Shown here: positions 51,263 to 59,769 of the stretch, piece after piece | Layout of the letters: each line of letters opens with the position of its first letter | How positions within the stretch are numbered: the stretch's first letter is position 1 | DNA from: an uncultured Pelagibacteraceae bacterium | GTDB lineage: Bacteria > Pseudomonadota > Alphaproteobacteria > Pelagibacterales > Pelagibacteraceae | Assembly: GCA_902528375.1 (NCBI GenBank) | Contig: CABZSS010000001.1 | Coordinates: 62,001-126,000, forward strand | Direction: 5' to 3' | DNA length: 64,000 nt | Position numbers and translations under genes: made by a program | The notes under the pieces: model-generated | Database searches by the model: none | Seen by the model: only the letters and a program-made list of their open reading frames with translations | What the model was told of the DNA's origin: nothing

Positions 51263-51338
51263 GCCCTTGTAGCTCAGCTGGTAGAGCAATTGATTTGTAA
51301 TCAATAGGTCCGCGGTTCGAGTCCGTGCGGGGGCACCA
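51263..51338 (+). tRNA. trnT: tRNA-Thr(UGU)
   Basis: A 76-nt cloverleaf. The acceptor GCCCTTG pairs with CGGGGGC (two G-T pairs). The anticodon arm ATTGA-TTTGTAA-TCAAT has anticodon TGT. The T-loop is TTCGAGT and CCA is encoded. Its first 42 nt are duplicated at 47119. A glycosyltransferase gene starts 7 bp after it. Confidence 0.97.
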
Positions 51339-51345
51339 TATTATT

Positions 51346-52821
51346 ATGCACACTAATAAAATAATTAAATTTTTTTTAATTATTAATCTTATAATTTTTA
51401 TTACAGGTTATATCATTGGATTTAATAAATCATTTTGGATTGATGAAGTTGTATCTATTAATTATGCTTTAAAAATTCCATCTTTAAGTTTAAAAGAAAT
51501 CTTCACTCAAGATATACATTCACCATTTTTTTATTTTCTATTGTTTTTAGGAGAAAATATTTTAGGATCTATTTCAAAAAATGGAAATTTTGATCTCAAT
51601 TTTTTAAGACTTATTAATATTTTTGGATTTATACCAATTTATTATTCTTACCTGTTAATTAAAAAAAAAAAAAACACAGCAAATTTAAATATAAGTATTT
51701 TTTTTCTTTTACTTATTTCTAGCAATTATTTTTTTCATTATATTTTAGATTTAAGAATGTATTTTTTATTACTTAGTTTTTCATTATTAATAAATGTTAT
51801 AAATTTGATTAATACAGTTGAAAATGAAAACAAAATTGCCTTTTTAATATCTTCGATTTTACTTTCTATGCTTCATGTCTATGGCCTAGTTATATCAATG
51901 AGTATATTGTTTTTTAGATTTATCAAAAATATTTACTTTAAAGATAAAAGAAAGCTAATTTTAAATTTAACTTTTATAATTTTACTTTTAATTATTTTTA
52001 TAATTTTTTACTTTCCATCTCTTTTTAATGAAGAAAATAAATTAAATATTGGATGGATTAAAAATAATTTATGGTATTACAGAATCTTTATAGAATATAC
52101 CATTGCAACTTTAGTTCTTATTTTTGGAATTATTATTTTATTATCTTGGATTTATAAGAAAGAAATAGTCAAAAAACAAAACATTAGTAAGTTTTTTAAA
52201 AGCGATTTTTTTTATGAAACAGTTGTTTTAGCTTTGCCTGCAGTCATTTTAATGTGTGTAGTTTTAGCTATTTCTTTTCTACTTTTTCCAATTGTTCACT
52301 ACAGATCATTAATTGTAATTTTTCCAAATTTAGTTTTATATGCATCAATTTTATCTGTGCTTTTAATAAATATAAGAAAATATAAAATATTTTTTATTTT
52401 TTTTTTGATTTTCCTAACTTTTATTAATTGCAATTTTTATTTTAAAAATATGATTAATACTCATGAAAATATTGAATGGGTAGTGAAAAAAACGTTTACT
52501 AAAAATTGTAAGAATATTCCTGTATATTTTAATGACAATACAAAAGATAATTTAATTCCTTTGCTGAAAGATATTGTTTTGTTGTATTCAAAAAATAATA
52601 GACCAATCTTACTTATGTCTGAATTAAATATAAGTGAATATGAAAAAGCTTTAAATATTAATGAAAATTGTAAAATATATTTTTTTACTTTTCATTCAAA
52701 AAATTTTGAGAATAACGTTGATTATTTGAATAAAAGGGATTTAACATTAAAAATCATATATGCTCCTAATGTAATGATAAGAAACTTTAGTAAAGCTGGT
52801 GCAATTGCTTTATCCAATTAA
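51346..52821 (+). CDS. GT-C (ArnT/PMT-like) membrane glycosyltransferase, second paralogue
   Basis: The ORF track begins inside tRNA-Thr; the ATG at 51346 (MHTNKIIKF) gives 491 aa. The protein has about ten membrane segments. NKSFWIDEVVSINYAL near residues 29-44 and QDIHSPFFYFLL near 60-71 are the GT-C loop motifs, matching WLDELNSFW and HNKSDFHNPILF of the protein at 45634-47028. The two are diverged paralogues. It probably transfers a lipid-linked sugar in the periplasm; acceptor unknown. The short spacer after the tRNA suggests that its mRNA is released by tRNA 3' processing. Confidence 0.75.
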   Translation: MHTNKIIKFFLIINLIIFITGYIIGFNKSFWIDEVVSINYALKIPSLSLKEIFTQDIHSPFFYFLLFLGENILGSISKNGNFDLNFLRLINIFGFIPIYYSYLLIKKKKNTANLNISIFFLLLISSNYFFHYILDLRMYFLLLSFSLLINVINLINTVENENKIAFLISSILLSMLHVYGLVISMSILFFRFIKNIYFKDKRKLILNLTFIILLLIIFIIFYFPSLFNEENKLNIGWIKNNLWYYRIFIEYTIATLVLIFGIIILLSWIYKKEIVKKQNISKFFKSDFFYETVVLALPAVILMCVVLAISFLLFPIVHYRSLIVIFPNLVLYASILSVLLINIRKYKIFFIFFLIFLTFINCNFYFKNMINTHENIEWVVKKTFTKNCKNIPVYFNDNTKDNLIPLLKDIVLLYSKNNRPILLMSELNISEYEKALNINENCKIYFFTFHSKNFENNVDYLNKRDLTLKIIYAPNVMIRNFSKAGAIALSN

Positions 52822-52850
52822 TTTTTTAAGTTATTTAGTAAAAATTCAAT

Positions 52851-53621
52851 TTAACTTGTTTCTTTTCTTATTTGCTCTAACTTAATTTTTTTTTGCAAGC
52901 TTCTATTGATGTCATAAAGTAAATTAAATTTTAATCTTTTATTTGTTTTAATCTTTATTATCCGAGCATTTCTTACCTCAAAGTTATCAGCAACTGCACT
53001 TATAGGTCTTTTTTTAACATTAAGGTTTTTAATTGTAATTGTTGAGTTATCGCTAACAATTTTTCCTTTCCATCTTCTTGGTCTAAAGGGGCTTATGGGA
53101 GAAATTGAGAGTTTATTTGAATTTAAATTAAGAATAGGTCCATGTACAGATAAGTTATAAGCTGTACTTCCTGCTGGTGTAGATACTAAAACTCCATCAG
53201 ATATAAGGTCTTTAATTATTTTTTTTTTTCCAGAAATGATTTGAATGGATGCGGCTTGCTTACTTTGTCTAAGTATCGAGACTTCATTAATTGCAATTCC
53301 CTTTTTAATATTTCCTTTTTTTGTTTTCACAGTCATGCTTAAAGGAGATATCTTTATCTTTTTTGCATATAAAATTTTTTTATGTGTTTTTTTTTTACTA
53401 AATTTATTCATTAGAAATCCATAATTTCCAGAATTTATCCCATAAAAAGGTTTATTAAATTTATAATATTTTTTTAAGGTTTGAAGCATGAAACCATCTC
53501 CACCGATAACTACTATTAATGAAGATTTTTTTATGGAGTTAACAGGAATTTTGCTTAATAAAAAATTTTTAATTTTTAGTGATTTGTTATTTATATCACT
53601 AATTATATGTGCGTATTTCAT
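52851..53621 (-). CDS. nadK: NAD kinase
   Basis: Phosphorylates NAD to NADP. GGDGFMLQTL at about residues 40-49 is the GGDG catalytic motif. GIAINEVSILR carries the NE/D-box and STPAGSTAYNLSVHGPIL the third conserved block. The protein is slightly short at 256 aa, typical for Alphaproteobacteria. It lies 58 bp downstream of tRNA-Leu on the same strand and may share its transcript. Confidence 0.95.
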   Translation of the reverse strand: MKYAHIISDINNKSLKIKNFLLSKIPVNSIKKSSLIVVIGGDGFMLQTLKKYYKFNKPFYGINSGNYGFLMNKFSKKKTHKKILYAKKIKISPLSMTVKTKKGNIKKGIAINEVSILRQSKQAASIQIISGKKKIIKDLISDGVLVSTPAGSTAYNLSVHGPILNLNSNKLSISPISPFRPRRWKGKIVSDNSTITIKNLNVKKRPISAVADNFEVRNARIIKIKTNKRLKFNLLYDINRSLQKKIKLEQIRKETS

Positions 53622-53679
53622 TTATATAAAGGCATTCCGATAAATATTTTTTTTTTAAACATTAGTTACTTTCTATTTA

Positions 53680-53765
53680 TGGTGCCCTCGGCCAGACTCG
53701 AACTGGCACTCCCAAAAGGGCAAGGATTTTAAGTCCTTTGTGTCTACCAATTTCACCACGAGGGC
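53680..53765 (-). tRNA. trnL: tRNA-Leu(UAA)
   Basis: An 86-nt class II tRNA on the minus strand. The acceptor GCCCTCG pairs with CGAGGGC, and the anticodon arm AAGGA-CTTAAAA-TCCTT has anticodon TAA. A long variable arm is present (TGCCCTTTTGGGAG), the T-loop is TTCGAGT and CCA is encoded. Confidence 0.97.
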
Positions 53766-53839
53766 ATCTGTTATTTTCATTTATGTTTATGCCAATATTT
53801 ATAATTGAACAAGATAAATAAGTAAAATTTTTTTAATTT

Positions 53840-54151
53840 TCAAAATACAAATATTATAAACCAATACGATGCTAAACCTGATGCAATAGTAATAATTACA
53901 TTTCTTGAAAAAAATCCAATAATTATTGCTGTAAGAGCACCATAAATTTTGGGATCTGTGATAGCCACTAATGTTCCATAATCATTTAACAGGACGCCAG
54001 GGAAGATTATAGATGGAAAAACAACAGAGGGGACATAATTTAAAATTTTTCTAAAATTTTCATTAAAAACATCTTTATCTATTAATATAATCATTCCCAT
54101 TCTAGTGAGATAAGTAATAAATCCTGCAATGAATATAGAAGTCCAGGTCAT
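53840..54151 (-). CDS. azlD: AzlD-family branched-chain amino acid export subunit
   Basis: A 103-aa, four-helix membrane protein. AGFITYLTRMGMI near the N-terminus and PSVVFPSIIFPGVL match the AzlD family. With the larger AzlC it forms an exporter of branched-chain amino acids or analogues. It is coupled to azlC by a 4-bp overlap. Confidence 0.88.
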   Translation of the reverse strand: MTWTSIFIAGFITYLTRMGMIILIDKDVFNENFRKILNYVPSVVFPSIIFPGVLLNDYGTLVAITDPKIYGALTAIIIGFFSRNVIITIASGLASYWFIIFVF

Positions 54152-54834
54152 TTTTTAAATTTAAATATTAAATAAGCTGCAAATAAACCAATTAGTGGTG
54201 AGATTAAAATATATGATTTAAAGGGAGCATTATAAAAAAAAGTTGCAGCTAACCCTGAAACTATCATCACAATTAAGTGATCTATTTTTCTAAGTTCATT
54301 AATAATAATTGCTATAAAAGTTAAAGGGATTGCAAATTTTAACCCTAATGCTTCAGGAACAATAGATCCTAAAAATATTCCAATAATTGTAGAAATTTGC
54401 CAACAAAGCCAAAGAGTTATGCCAGAGCCCATCAAATGGTAATGATTAAAGTTTTGCCCTTTGTTTTTTTTAAAATAGATATTTGAAACTGCAAAACCCT
54501 GATCTACTATGAAATAAGAAATAAAAAGTTTTTTTATTAATGATAACTTATTTAAGTATTCAGATAAAACAGCTCCGTATAATAAATGTCTTGAATTTAT
54601 CACTCCAACTGAAGTGATAGCAATAAGGGATGATGCTCCACCTGATAATAATTGTAAAAAAACGATTTGTGAAGCTCCTCCAAATATTATTAATGATGTG
54701 GCATAAGTCATGATTGGATCGAATCCTAACTCAATACCAATTGCTCCAAATATTATACCAAATGGAATAACTGAAAGTAAATGTGGAGCTACATCAAAAA
54801 ATCCTATCTTAAAGATTTGAAATTTTGATAACAT
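54148..54834 (-). CDS. azlC: AzlC-family amino acid exporter, large subunit
   Basis: A 228-aa membrane protein with about five to six helices. SVIPFGIIFGAIGIELGF and GASQIVFLQLLSGGASSLIAITSVGVINSRHLLYGA (split conserved blocks) identify AzlC. E. coli YgaZ/YgaH, the same family, exports valine. It follows the cyclotransferase-like gene by 1 bp. Confidence 0.9.
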   Translation of the reverse strand: MLSKFQIFKIGFFDVAPHLLSVIPFGIIFGAIGIELGFDPIMTYATSLIIFGGASQIVFLQLLSGGASSLIAITSVGVINSRHLLYGAVLSEYLNKLSLIKKLFISYFIVDQGFAVSNIYFKKNKGQNFNHYHLMGSGITLWLCWQISTIIGIFLGSIVPEALGLKFAIPLTFIAIIINELRKIDHLIVMIVSGLAATFFYNAPFKSYILISPLIGLFAAYLIFKFKK

Positions 54835-54835
54835 T

Positions 54836-55237
54836 TTAACCTTTTAAGGCTTCAATTAAAAAATCTGGATCTAAATCACAATCTTTGTAACCTTGCTTAA
54901 TGATATTCAAATATCTTGTGCTTGGGTATTTAAATGGTGTTTTTTTTTCCATTGAGTATGCCATTACATCCCTACCTTCGTGTTTAAAAAATATTTTTTT
55001 GTAGAGAATAGGAAAGTCTTCATATTTATCGAGACAAGATTCATCTTTAACAGTAATTTCATACAATGCTCCTTGCACACTAGACCCTTTTTTATATTCA
55101 ATGTCCGCTACACATAATTCACTTCTAAAAGTTAATCGATAATCTTGAAGAATATATTTTTTTAAATATTTACAGCCAGAACATCTTCTTTTCATCTGTT
55201 CTTGATGAAGGTTGCTACCATAAGCAAAATATAGCAT
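54836..55237 (-). CDS. Gamma-glutamylcyclotransferase-like (GGCT/AIG2 fold) protein
   Basis: A 133-aa protein. LYFAYGSNLHQEQM at residues 2-15 is the substrate loop of the GGCT fold. LDKYEDFP near 73-80 holds the likely catalytic Glu. ALYEI, the strand before it, is also conserved. Family members cyclise gamma-glutamyl groups to 5-oxoproline, but many bacterial members are uncharacterised. It sits between a CinA/MoaB-type gene and azlCD with 1-bp spacing, so all four are probably one operon. Confidence 0.82.
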   Translation of the reverse strand: MLYFAYGSNLHQEQMKRRCSGCKYLKKYILQDYRLTFRSELCVADIEYKKGSSVQGALYEITVKDESCLDKYEDFPILYKKIFFKHEGRDVMAYSMEKKTPFKYPSTRYLNIIKQGYKDCDLDPDFLIEALKG

Positions 55238-55989
55238 TATACCTCTTTTACTATTTGAATTTTTTGTTCAGTAACAAATTTTAAAATTTCATCATTGCAA
55301 TTATCAATCTTAGTTTTATCAGTAGATCTTACAACAATAGAAACACCTAGTTTTCCTGCACGAAAGAAAGGATAGCTTCCAATTTCAACATCTTGATTGT
55401 TATTCTGAACATTGGTTAAAGATTTTGCAATTTCACTTTCAACTGTTCTAAGATTTATTGTGTGACTTAAAATTGGTGCACCACCAGTAATCAAGTGATC
55501 TAAACCCCCTAGCATTGATTTAAGGATAGAAGGTACTCCAGGAAGAGAAAAAACATTTTCAACATAAAATCCTGGTGCGCCACTTGTTGGATTTAATATT
55601 AGTTTAGCAGTCATCGGCATCATAGCCATTTTTTTTCTACCTTCACTAAATTCGCTGGGTTTATAATATTTTTCTAATATTGAAAAAGCCTCTTTATGAT
55701 AACCGTATTCTATATTGAATGCTTTTGAAACTGACTCAGCAGTTATGTCATCGTGTGTTGGGCCTATTCCACCTGTTGTAAAAACATATGTGAACTTATT
55801 TTTAAAAGTATTTAAAGTTTCGATAATAACTTTTTTACTATCAGGAATTATTCTTACTTCCTTTACTTGCACACCCAAGGAATTCAACCACAATGATAAA
55901 GTGCTAGTGTTGATATCTTTAGTTCTTCCTGAAAGAACCTCATTTCCAATTATGATTATGCCTGCATTTATTTCTTTTTTATTTTCCAT
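55237..55989 (-). CDS. CinA N-terminal / MoaB-type molybdopterin-binding domain protein
   Basis: The ORF track adds 31 hydrophobic residues at the N-terminus. The family starts at MENKKEINAGIIIIGNEVLSG, so I use 55989 (250 aa). TTGGIGPTHDDITAESV near residues 70-86 is the MoCF signature, and LPGVPSILKSML follows. The C-terminal NMN-deamidase domain of full CinA is absent. Such stand-alone proteins are usually annotated as competence/damage-inducible or molybdopterin-binding; the real role is uncertain. It is divergent from sfsA with a 22-bp gap. Confidence 0.85.
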   Translation of the reverse strand: MENKKEINAGIIIIGNEVLSGRTKDINTSTLSLWLNSLGVQVKEVRIIPDSKKVIIETLNTFKNKFTYVFTTGGIGPTHDDITAESVSKAFNIEYGYHKEAFSILEKYYKPSEFSEGRKKMAMMPMTAKLILNPTSGAPGFYVENVFSLPGVPSILKSMLGGLDHLITGGAPILSHTINLRTVESEIAKSLTNVQNNNQDVEIGSYPFFRAGKLGVSIVVRSTDKTKIDNCNDEILKFVTEQKIQIVKEV

Positions 55990-56011
55990 ATACAAATATA
56001 AATTAATAAAT

Positions 56012-56698
56012 ATGAAATTTACCAATACTTTAATCAAAGGCAAACTAATCAAGCGGTATAAAAGATTTTTTGTCGATATCAAAGTAAATAATTCAAAGAT
56101 TACTGCTCACTGTCCCAACACTGGCTCAATGATGGGACTTTTAGAACCCGGAAATATAGTCTTTATTTCCAAAAGCAACGATCCAAAAAGAAAACTTAAA
56201 TTTACGTTGGAAATGATTAAATCTAATAATCGTATGATTGGTGTTAACACTCATAGAGCAAACAAAATAGTATTTGATGGTCTTAATAAAAAATTAATTA
56301 AGGAATTAAAAAATATTAAGGAGATTAAACCAGAATTTAAATACTCAGATGATACAAGATTTGATTTTTTATGTGATAAAAATTTACTTGAAGTTAAAAA
56401 TGTAACATTGTTAAGAAGTAAAGATTTTGCAGAATTTCCAGATGCCATAACAACTAGAGGCTCAAAACATTTAATTAAATTAGCAGAATCAATAAAAAAA
56501 GGCTACAAACCATTTGTCTTATTTTTAACTCAAATTGAAGGTATAAATAAATTTAAAATAGCTAAAGACATCGATTCTGAATACTATATTAACTACTTAA
56601 AAGTAAAAAAAATTGGCGTTAAATTTTTAGCATATAGATGTAAATTAAACGATAAAGAAATCAAAATAGAAAAAAAAATAAATATTATTGATGAGTAA
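56012..56698 (+). CDS. sfsA: Sugar fermentation stimulation protein homologue SfsA
   Basis: The ORF track starts about 99 codons too early. The family start MKFTNTLIKGKLIKRYKRF at 56012 gives 228 aa. AHCPNTGSMMGLLEPG near 32-47 and DFLCDKNLLEVKNVTLL are the conserved segments; the fold is nuclease-like with an OB domain. SfsA was described as a DNA-binding regulator in E. coli, but its biochemical role is unsettled. It overlaps map by 8 bp, a common pairing in Alphaproteobacteria. Confidence 0.92.
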   Translation: MKFTNTLIKGKLIKRYKRFFVDIKVNNSKITAHCPNTGSMMGLLEPGNIVFISKSNDPKRKLKFTLEMIKSNNRMIGVNTHRANKIVFDGLNKKLIKELKNIKEIKPEFKYSDDTRFDFLCDKNLLEVKNVTLLRSKDFAEFPDAITTRGSKHLIKLAESIKKGYKPFVLFLTQIEGINKFKIAKDIDSEYYINYLKVKKIGVKFLAYRCKLNDKEIKIEKKINIIDE

Positions 56699-57461
56699 CT
56701 ATTCGGAAAAATTTGAAAAAATGAGAATTGCTGGTTCTTTAGCATCCAAAACTTTAGATATGATTACAAATTTTGTCAAAGAAGGAACATCGACAAATCA
56801 TATCGATAAACTTTGTTATGAATTTATAAGGGACAACGGAGGTTACTCTGCCCCACAATTTTATAGAGGATTTGAGAAGTCAATTTGCGCTTCGCTTAAT
56901 CATGTTGTTTGTCACGGAATTCCTGGAGACAGAAAACTTGAAGATGGAGATATAGTTAATATAGATGTAACGGCAATAATTAATGATCACTACGGGGATA
57001 CGAGCCGAATGTATACTGTTGGTGATATTTCTGTTAAATCAAAAAAACTTATTAATGTTACTTATGAATGTCTTGACAAGGCAATTAAAATATTAAAACC
57101 TGGAAAAAAAATTGGGGATATTGGTCATGAGATACAATCATTTGTAGAAAAAAATGGGTTTTCAGTTGTAAGAGATTTTTGTGGTCACGGAATTGGAACA
57201 AAATTTCATCAAGAACCTAACATACTTCACTATGGTTCGAAAGATACTGGAGATGAATTAAAACCAGGAATGACTTTTACTATTGAGCCTATGATAAACG
57301 CTGGAAAGTTTAATACTAAAGTTTTAAATGATGGTTGGACAGCTGTTACAAAGGATAAAACATTATCCGCACAATTTGAGCATACTGTTGGAATTACAGA
57401 AAATGGTTATGAAGTTTTTACAGAATCTGCTAAAGGTTATAAGGAGCCTCCTTACAATTAA
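56691..57461 (+). CDS. map: Methionine aminopeptidase, type I
   Basis: Removes the initiator methionine. The ATG at 56691 is preferred over the TTG of the ORF track (256 aa). The metal ligands are visible in VNIDVTAIINDHYGDTSRMY (two Asp), CGHGIGTKFHQEPN (His), FTIEPMI (Glu) and SAQFEHTVGIT (Glu). The stop overlaps the purB start (TAATG). Confidence 0.97.
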   Translation: MSNYSEKFEKMRIAGSLASKTLDMITNFVKEGTSTNHIDKLCYEFIRDNGGYSAPQFYRGFEKSICASLNHVVCHGIPGDRKLEDGDIVNIDVTAIINDHYGDTSRMYTVGDISVKSKKLINVTYECLDKAIKILKPGKKIGDIGHEIQSFVEKNGFSVVRDFCGHGIGTKFHQEPNILHYGSKDTGDELKPGMTFTIEPMINAGKFNTKVLNDGWTAVTKDKTLSAQFEHTVGITENGYEVFTESAKGYKEPPYN

Positions 57462-58753
57462 TGATATCGAGATATTCAAGAAAAGAACTTACAGAAATTT
57501 GGTCAGAAGAAAACAAATATAAAATTTGGCTAGATGTTGAGATTGCTGCAGCTCAGGCAATGGAAAAATTAAGAATTATTCCTAAAGGTGTGGCCTCTGT
57601 AGTCAGGCGAAGAGGTAAAATAAATGTTAAAAGAATTCATCAAATCGAAGGTAAAGTAAAACATGATATAATTGCTTTTCTAACTTCTATTACTGAGAAA
57701 GCAGGAATTAAAGCAAGATATCTACATCAAGGCATGACTTCATCGGATGTGCTTGATACGAGTTTTAATATTCAATTAGTCCAATCAGGTAAAATTTTAG
57801 TGAAAGATATTGAGAAATTATTATCTGTAATTAAGAAAAAAGCTTTAAAGCATAAAATGACTCCATGTATAGGAAGAAGTCACGGTATTCATGCAGAGCC
57901 AATAACATTTGGTTTAAAATTAGCAACTTACTATGAAGAATTTAAAAGAAATAAAAAGAGATTAGAGAATGCCATAAATGAAGTTTCGACATGTGCTATT
58001 TCTGGAGCAGTTGGAACATTTGCAAATATAGATCCAAGAGTGGAAGTATTTGTATCAAAAAAATTAAAATTAAAGCCCGAACCAATATCAACGCAAATTA
58101 TTCCAAGAGACAGACATGCTTATTATTTTTCTGTTTTAGGAATTGTTGCTGGATCAATTGAAAGATTTGCAACTGAGATTAGGCATTTACAAAGATCTGA
58201 AGTATATGAATTACAAGAATTTTTTTCAAAAGGTCAAAAAGGATCTTCAGCAATGCCTCATAAAAAAAATCCGATACTCAGTGAGAATTTAACAGGTCTT
58301 GCAAGACTTGTGAGAAGCAGTGTTATTCCTGCTCTTGAAAACATTGCTCTGTGGCATGAGCGAGATATATCTCACTCTAGCGTAGAGAGAAATATTGGTC
58401 CTGATGCTAATATTACTCTAGATTTTGCTTTATTTAGACTTACAAATCTTGTGGATAATATGATTATTTATCCAAAAAATATGATGAAAAATCTTAATAT
58501 AACTAAAGGAGTAATTTTTTCACAAGAGATGATGTTAGAGCTTACAAAAGTTGGTCTTTCAAGAGAAAAGGCTTATAAAAAAATTCAAACGCATTCAATT
58601 AATAGCTTTAACAAAAATACTAATCTTATTGAATTGATTAAAAAGGATAAGTCGATCACCTCTTTAATATCAGAGAAAAAAATTGATAAAGTGTTTACAT
58701 ATTCAAAGCATTTAAAAAATGTAAATTATATTTTCAGAAGAGTTTTTAGATAA
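57461..58753 (+). CDS. purB: Adenylosuccinate lyase
   Basis: Acts twice in purine synthesis, releasing fumarate from SAICAR and from adenylosuccinate. The 430-aa protein is complete. SSAMPHKKNPILSENLTGLAR near 262-282 is the fumarase/aspartase-superfamily signature loop with the catalytic serine. GRSHGIHAEPITFG holds the catalytic His pair. It heads a purB-C-S-Q-L run with 0-2 bp gaps or overlaps. Confidence 0.97.
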   Translation: MISRYSRKELTEIWSEENKYKIWLDVEIAAAQAMEKLRIIPKGVASVVRRRGKINVKRIHQIEGKVKHDIIAFLTSITEKAGIKARYLHQGMTSSDVLDTSFNIQLVQSGKILVKDIEKLLSVIKKKALKHKMTPCIGRSHGIHAEPITFGLKLATYYEEFKRNKKRLENAINEVSTCAISGAVGTFANIDPRVEVFVSKKLKLKPEPISTQIIPRDRHAYYFSVLGIVAGSIERFATEIRHLQRSEVYELQEFFSKGQKGSSAMPHKKNPILSENLTGLARLVRSSVIPALENIALWHERDISHSSVERNIGPDANITLDFALFRLTNLVDNMIIYPKNMMKNLNITKGVIFSQEMMLELTKVGLSREKAYKKIQTHSINSFNKNTNLIELIKKDKSITSLISEKKIDKVFTYSKHLKNVNYIFRRVFR

Positions 58754-59535
58754 TGAAAAAGGGAAAAAAATTATACGAGGGTAAAGCAAAAATTATTTTT
58801 GCAACTGATAATAAAGATTTTGTAATTCAGCACTTTAAGGATGATGCAACTGCTTTTAATAACCAGAAAAAAGCAAAAATCGAGGGAAAAGGTGTTCTTA
58901 ATAATAGAATTTCTGAGCACATTTTAATTAATCTTGATCAAGTTGGAATAAAAAATCATTTAGTAAAAAGACTTAATATGAGAGAGCAACTTATAAAACA
59001 TGTGGAAATTATTCCGATTGAGTTTATTGTAAGAAATATTGCAACTGGCTCTTTAACAAAAAGACTAGGGATAGAGGATGGTACTGTCTTAGAAGATCCA
59101 TTAATTGAATATTGCTTAAAAAATGATGAACTGGGAGATCCCCTTATATCCAAAGAACACATCTATACTTTTAAATGGGCAACAAAAAAAGAAATTGAGC
59201 AAATTGATAAACAATTACTTAGAATAAATGATTTCATGGTGGGAATGTTTAGGGGGGTTGGTATTAAACTTGTTGATTTTAAAGTTGAATTTGGAAGAAT
59301 TAAAAATAATGGAAAGACAGATATATTGCTGGCAGATGAGATAAGTCCAGATACATGTAGGTTATGGGATAATAAAACAGATAAGAAATTAGACAAAGAT
59401 AGATTTAGAAATAATCTTGGAAATTTAATAGATGCTTATCAAGAAGTAGCAAAGAGACTAGGTATTCTTCACGAACAATCCAACATAAGAGCTGTTAACT
59501 TTGAAAAACCCAAAGCGGTAAAAAATAAGAAATAA
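58753..59535 (+). CDS. purC: SAICAR synthetase
   Basis: Joins CAIR and aspartate with ATP. LYEGKAKIIFATD near residues 7-19, EFIVRNIATGSLTKR and LADEISPDTCRLWD are the family signatures. It has a C-terminal lysine-rich tail and is 260 aa. It starts on the last base of purB and is followed directly by purS. Confidence 0.97.
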   Translation: MKKGKKLYEGKAKIIFATDNKDFVIQHFKDDATAFNNQKKAKIEGKGVLNNRISEHILINLDQVGIKNHLVKRLNMREQLIKHVEIIPIEFIVRNIATGSLTKRLGIEDGTVLEDPLIEYCLKNDELGDPLISKEHIYTFKWATKKEIEQIDKQLLRINDFMVGMFRGVGIKLVDFKVEFGRIKNNGKTDILLADEISPDTCRLWDNKTDKKLDKDRFRNNLGNLIDAYQEVAKRLGILHEQSNIRAVNFEKPKAVKNKK

Positions 59536-59769
59536 ATGAAGATAAAGGTAATTGTTACTCTTAAATCTGGAGTTCTTGACCCTCAAGGTAAAGCTATACA
59601 ACAAACTTTAAATGGAATGGGTTTTGCAAATGTTAAAGATGTAAGACAAGGTAAATACTTTGATGTTGATATTAACGAAAATGACGAACAAAAGGCAAAG
59701 CTTGCCACTGAAGAAATTTGTAAAAAACTTCTAGCCAATCAAGTTATTGAGGATTTTAAAATTATTTAA
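59536..59769 (+). CDS. purS: FGAM synthase subunit PurS
   Basis: A 77-aa protein. VIVTLKSGVLDPQGKAIQQTLNGMGF (in two parts) is the PurS signature. It bridges PurQ and the small PurL in the three-part FGAM synthase. The gene starts right after the purC stop codon with no gap. Confidence 0.96.
   Translation: MKIKVIVTLKSGVLDPQGKAIQQTLNGMGFANVKDVRQGKYFDVDINENDEQKAKLATEEICKKLLANQVIEDFKII

Noticed and set aside
47029-51345. Integrase, recombinase, transposase or toxin-antitoxin gene in the tRNA-Thr segment
   Set aside because: Apart from tesA, ybbA and ybbP, no ORF of useful length is found on either strand, including the 131- and 177-bp flanks.
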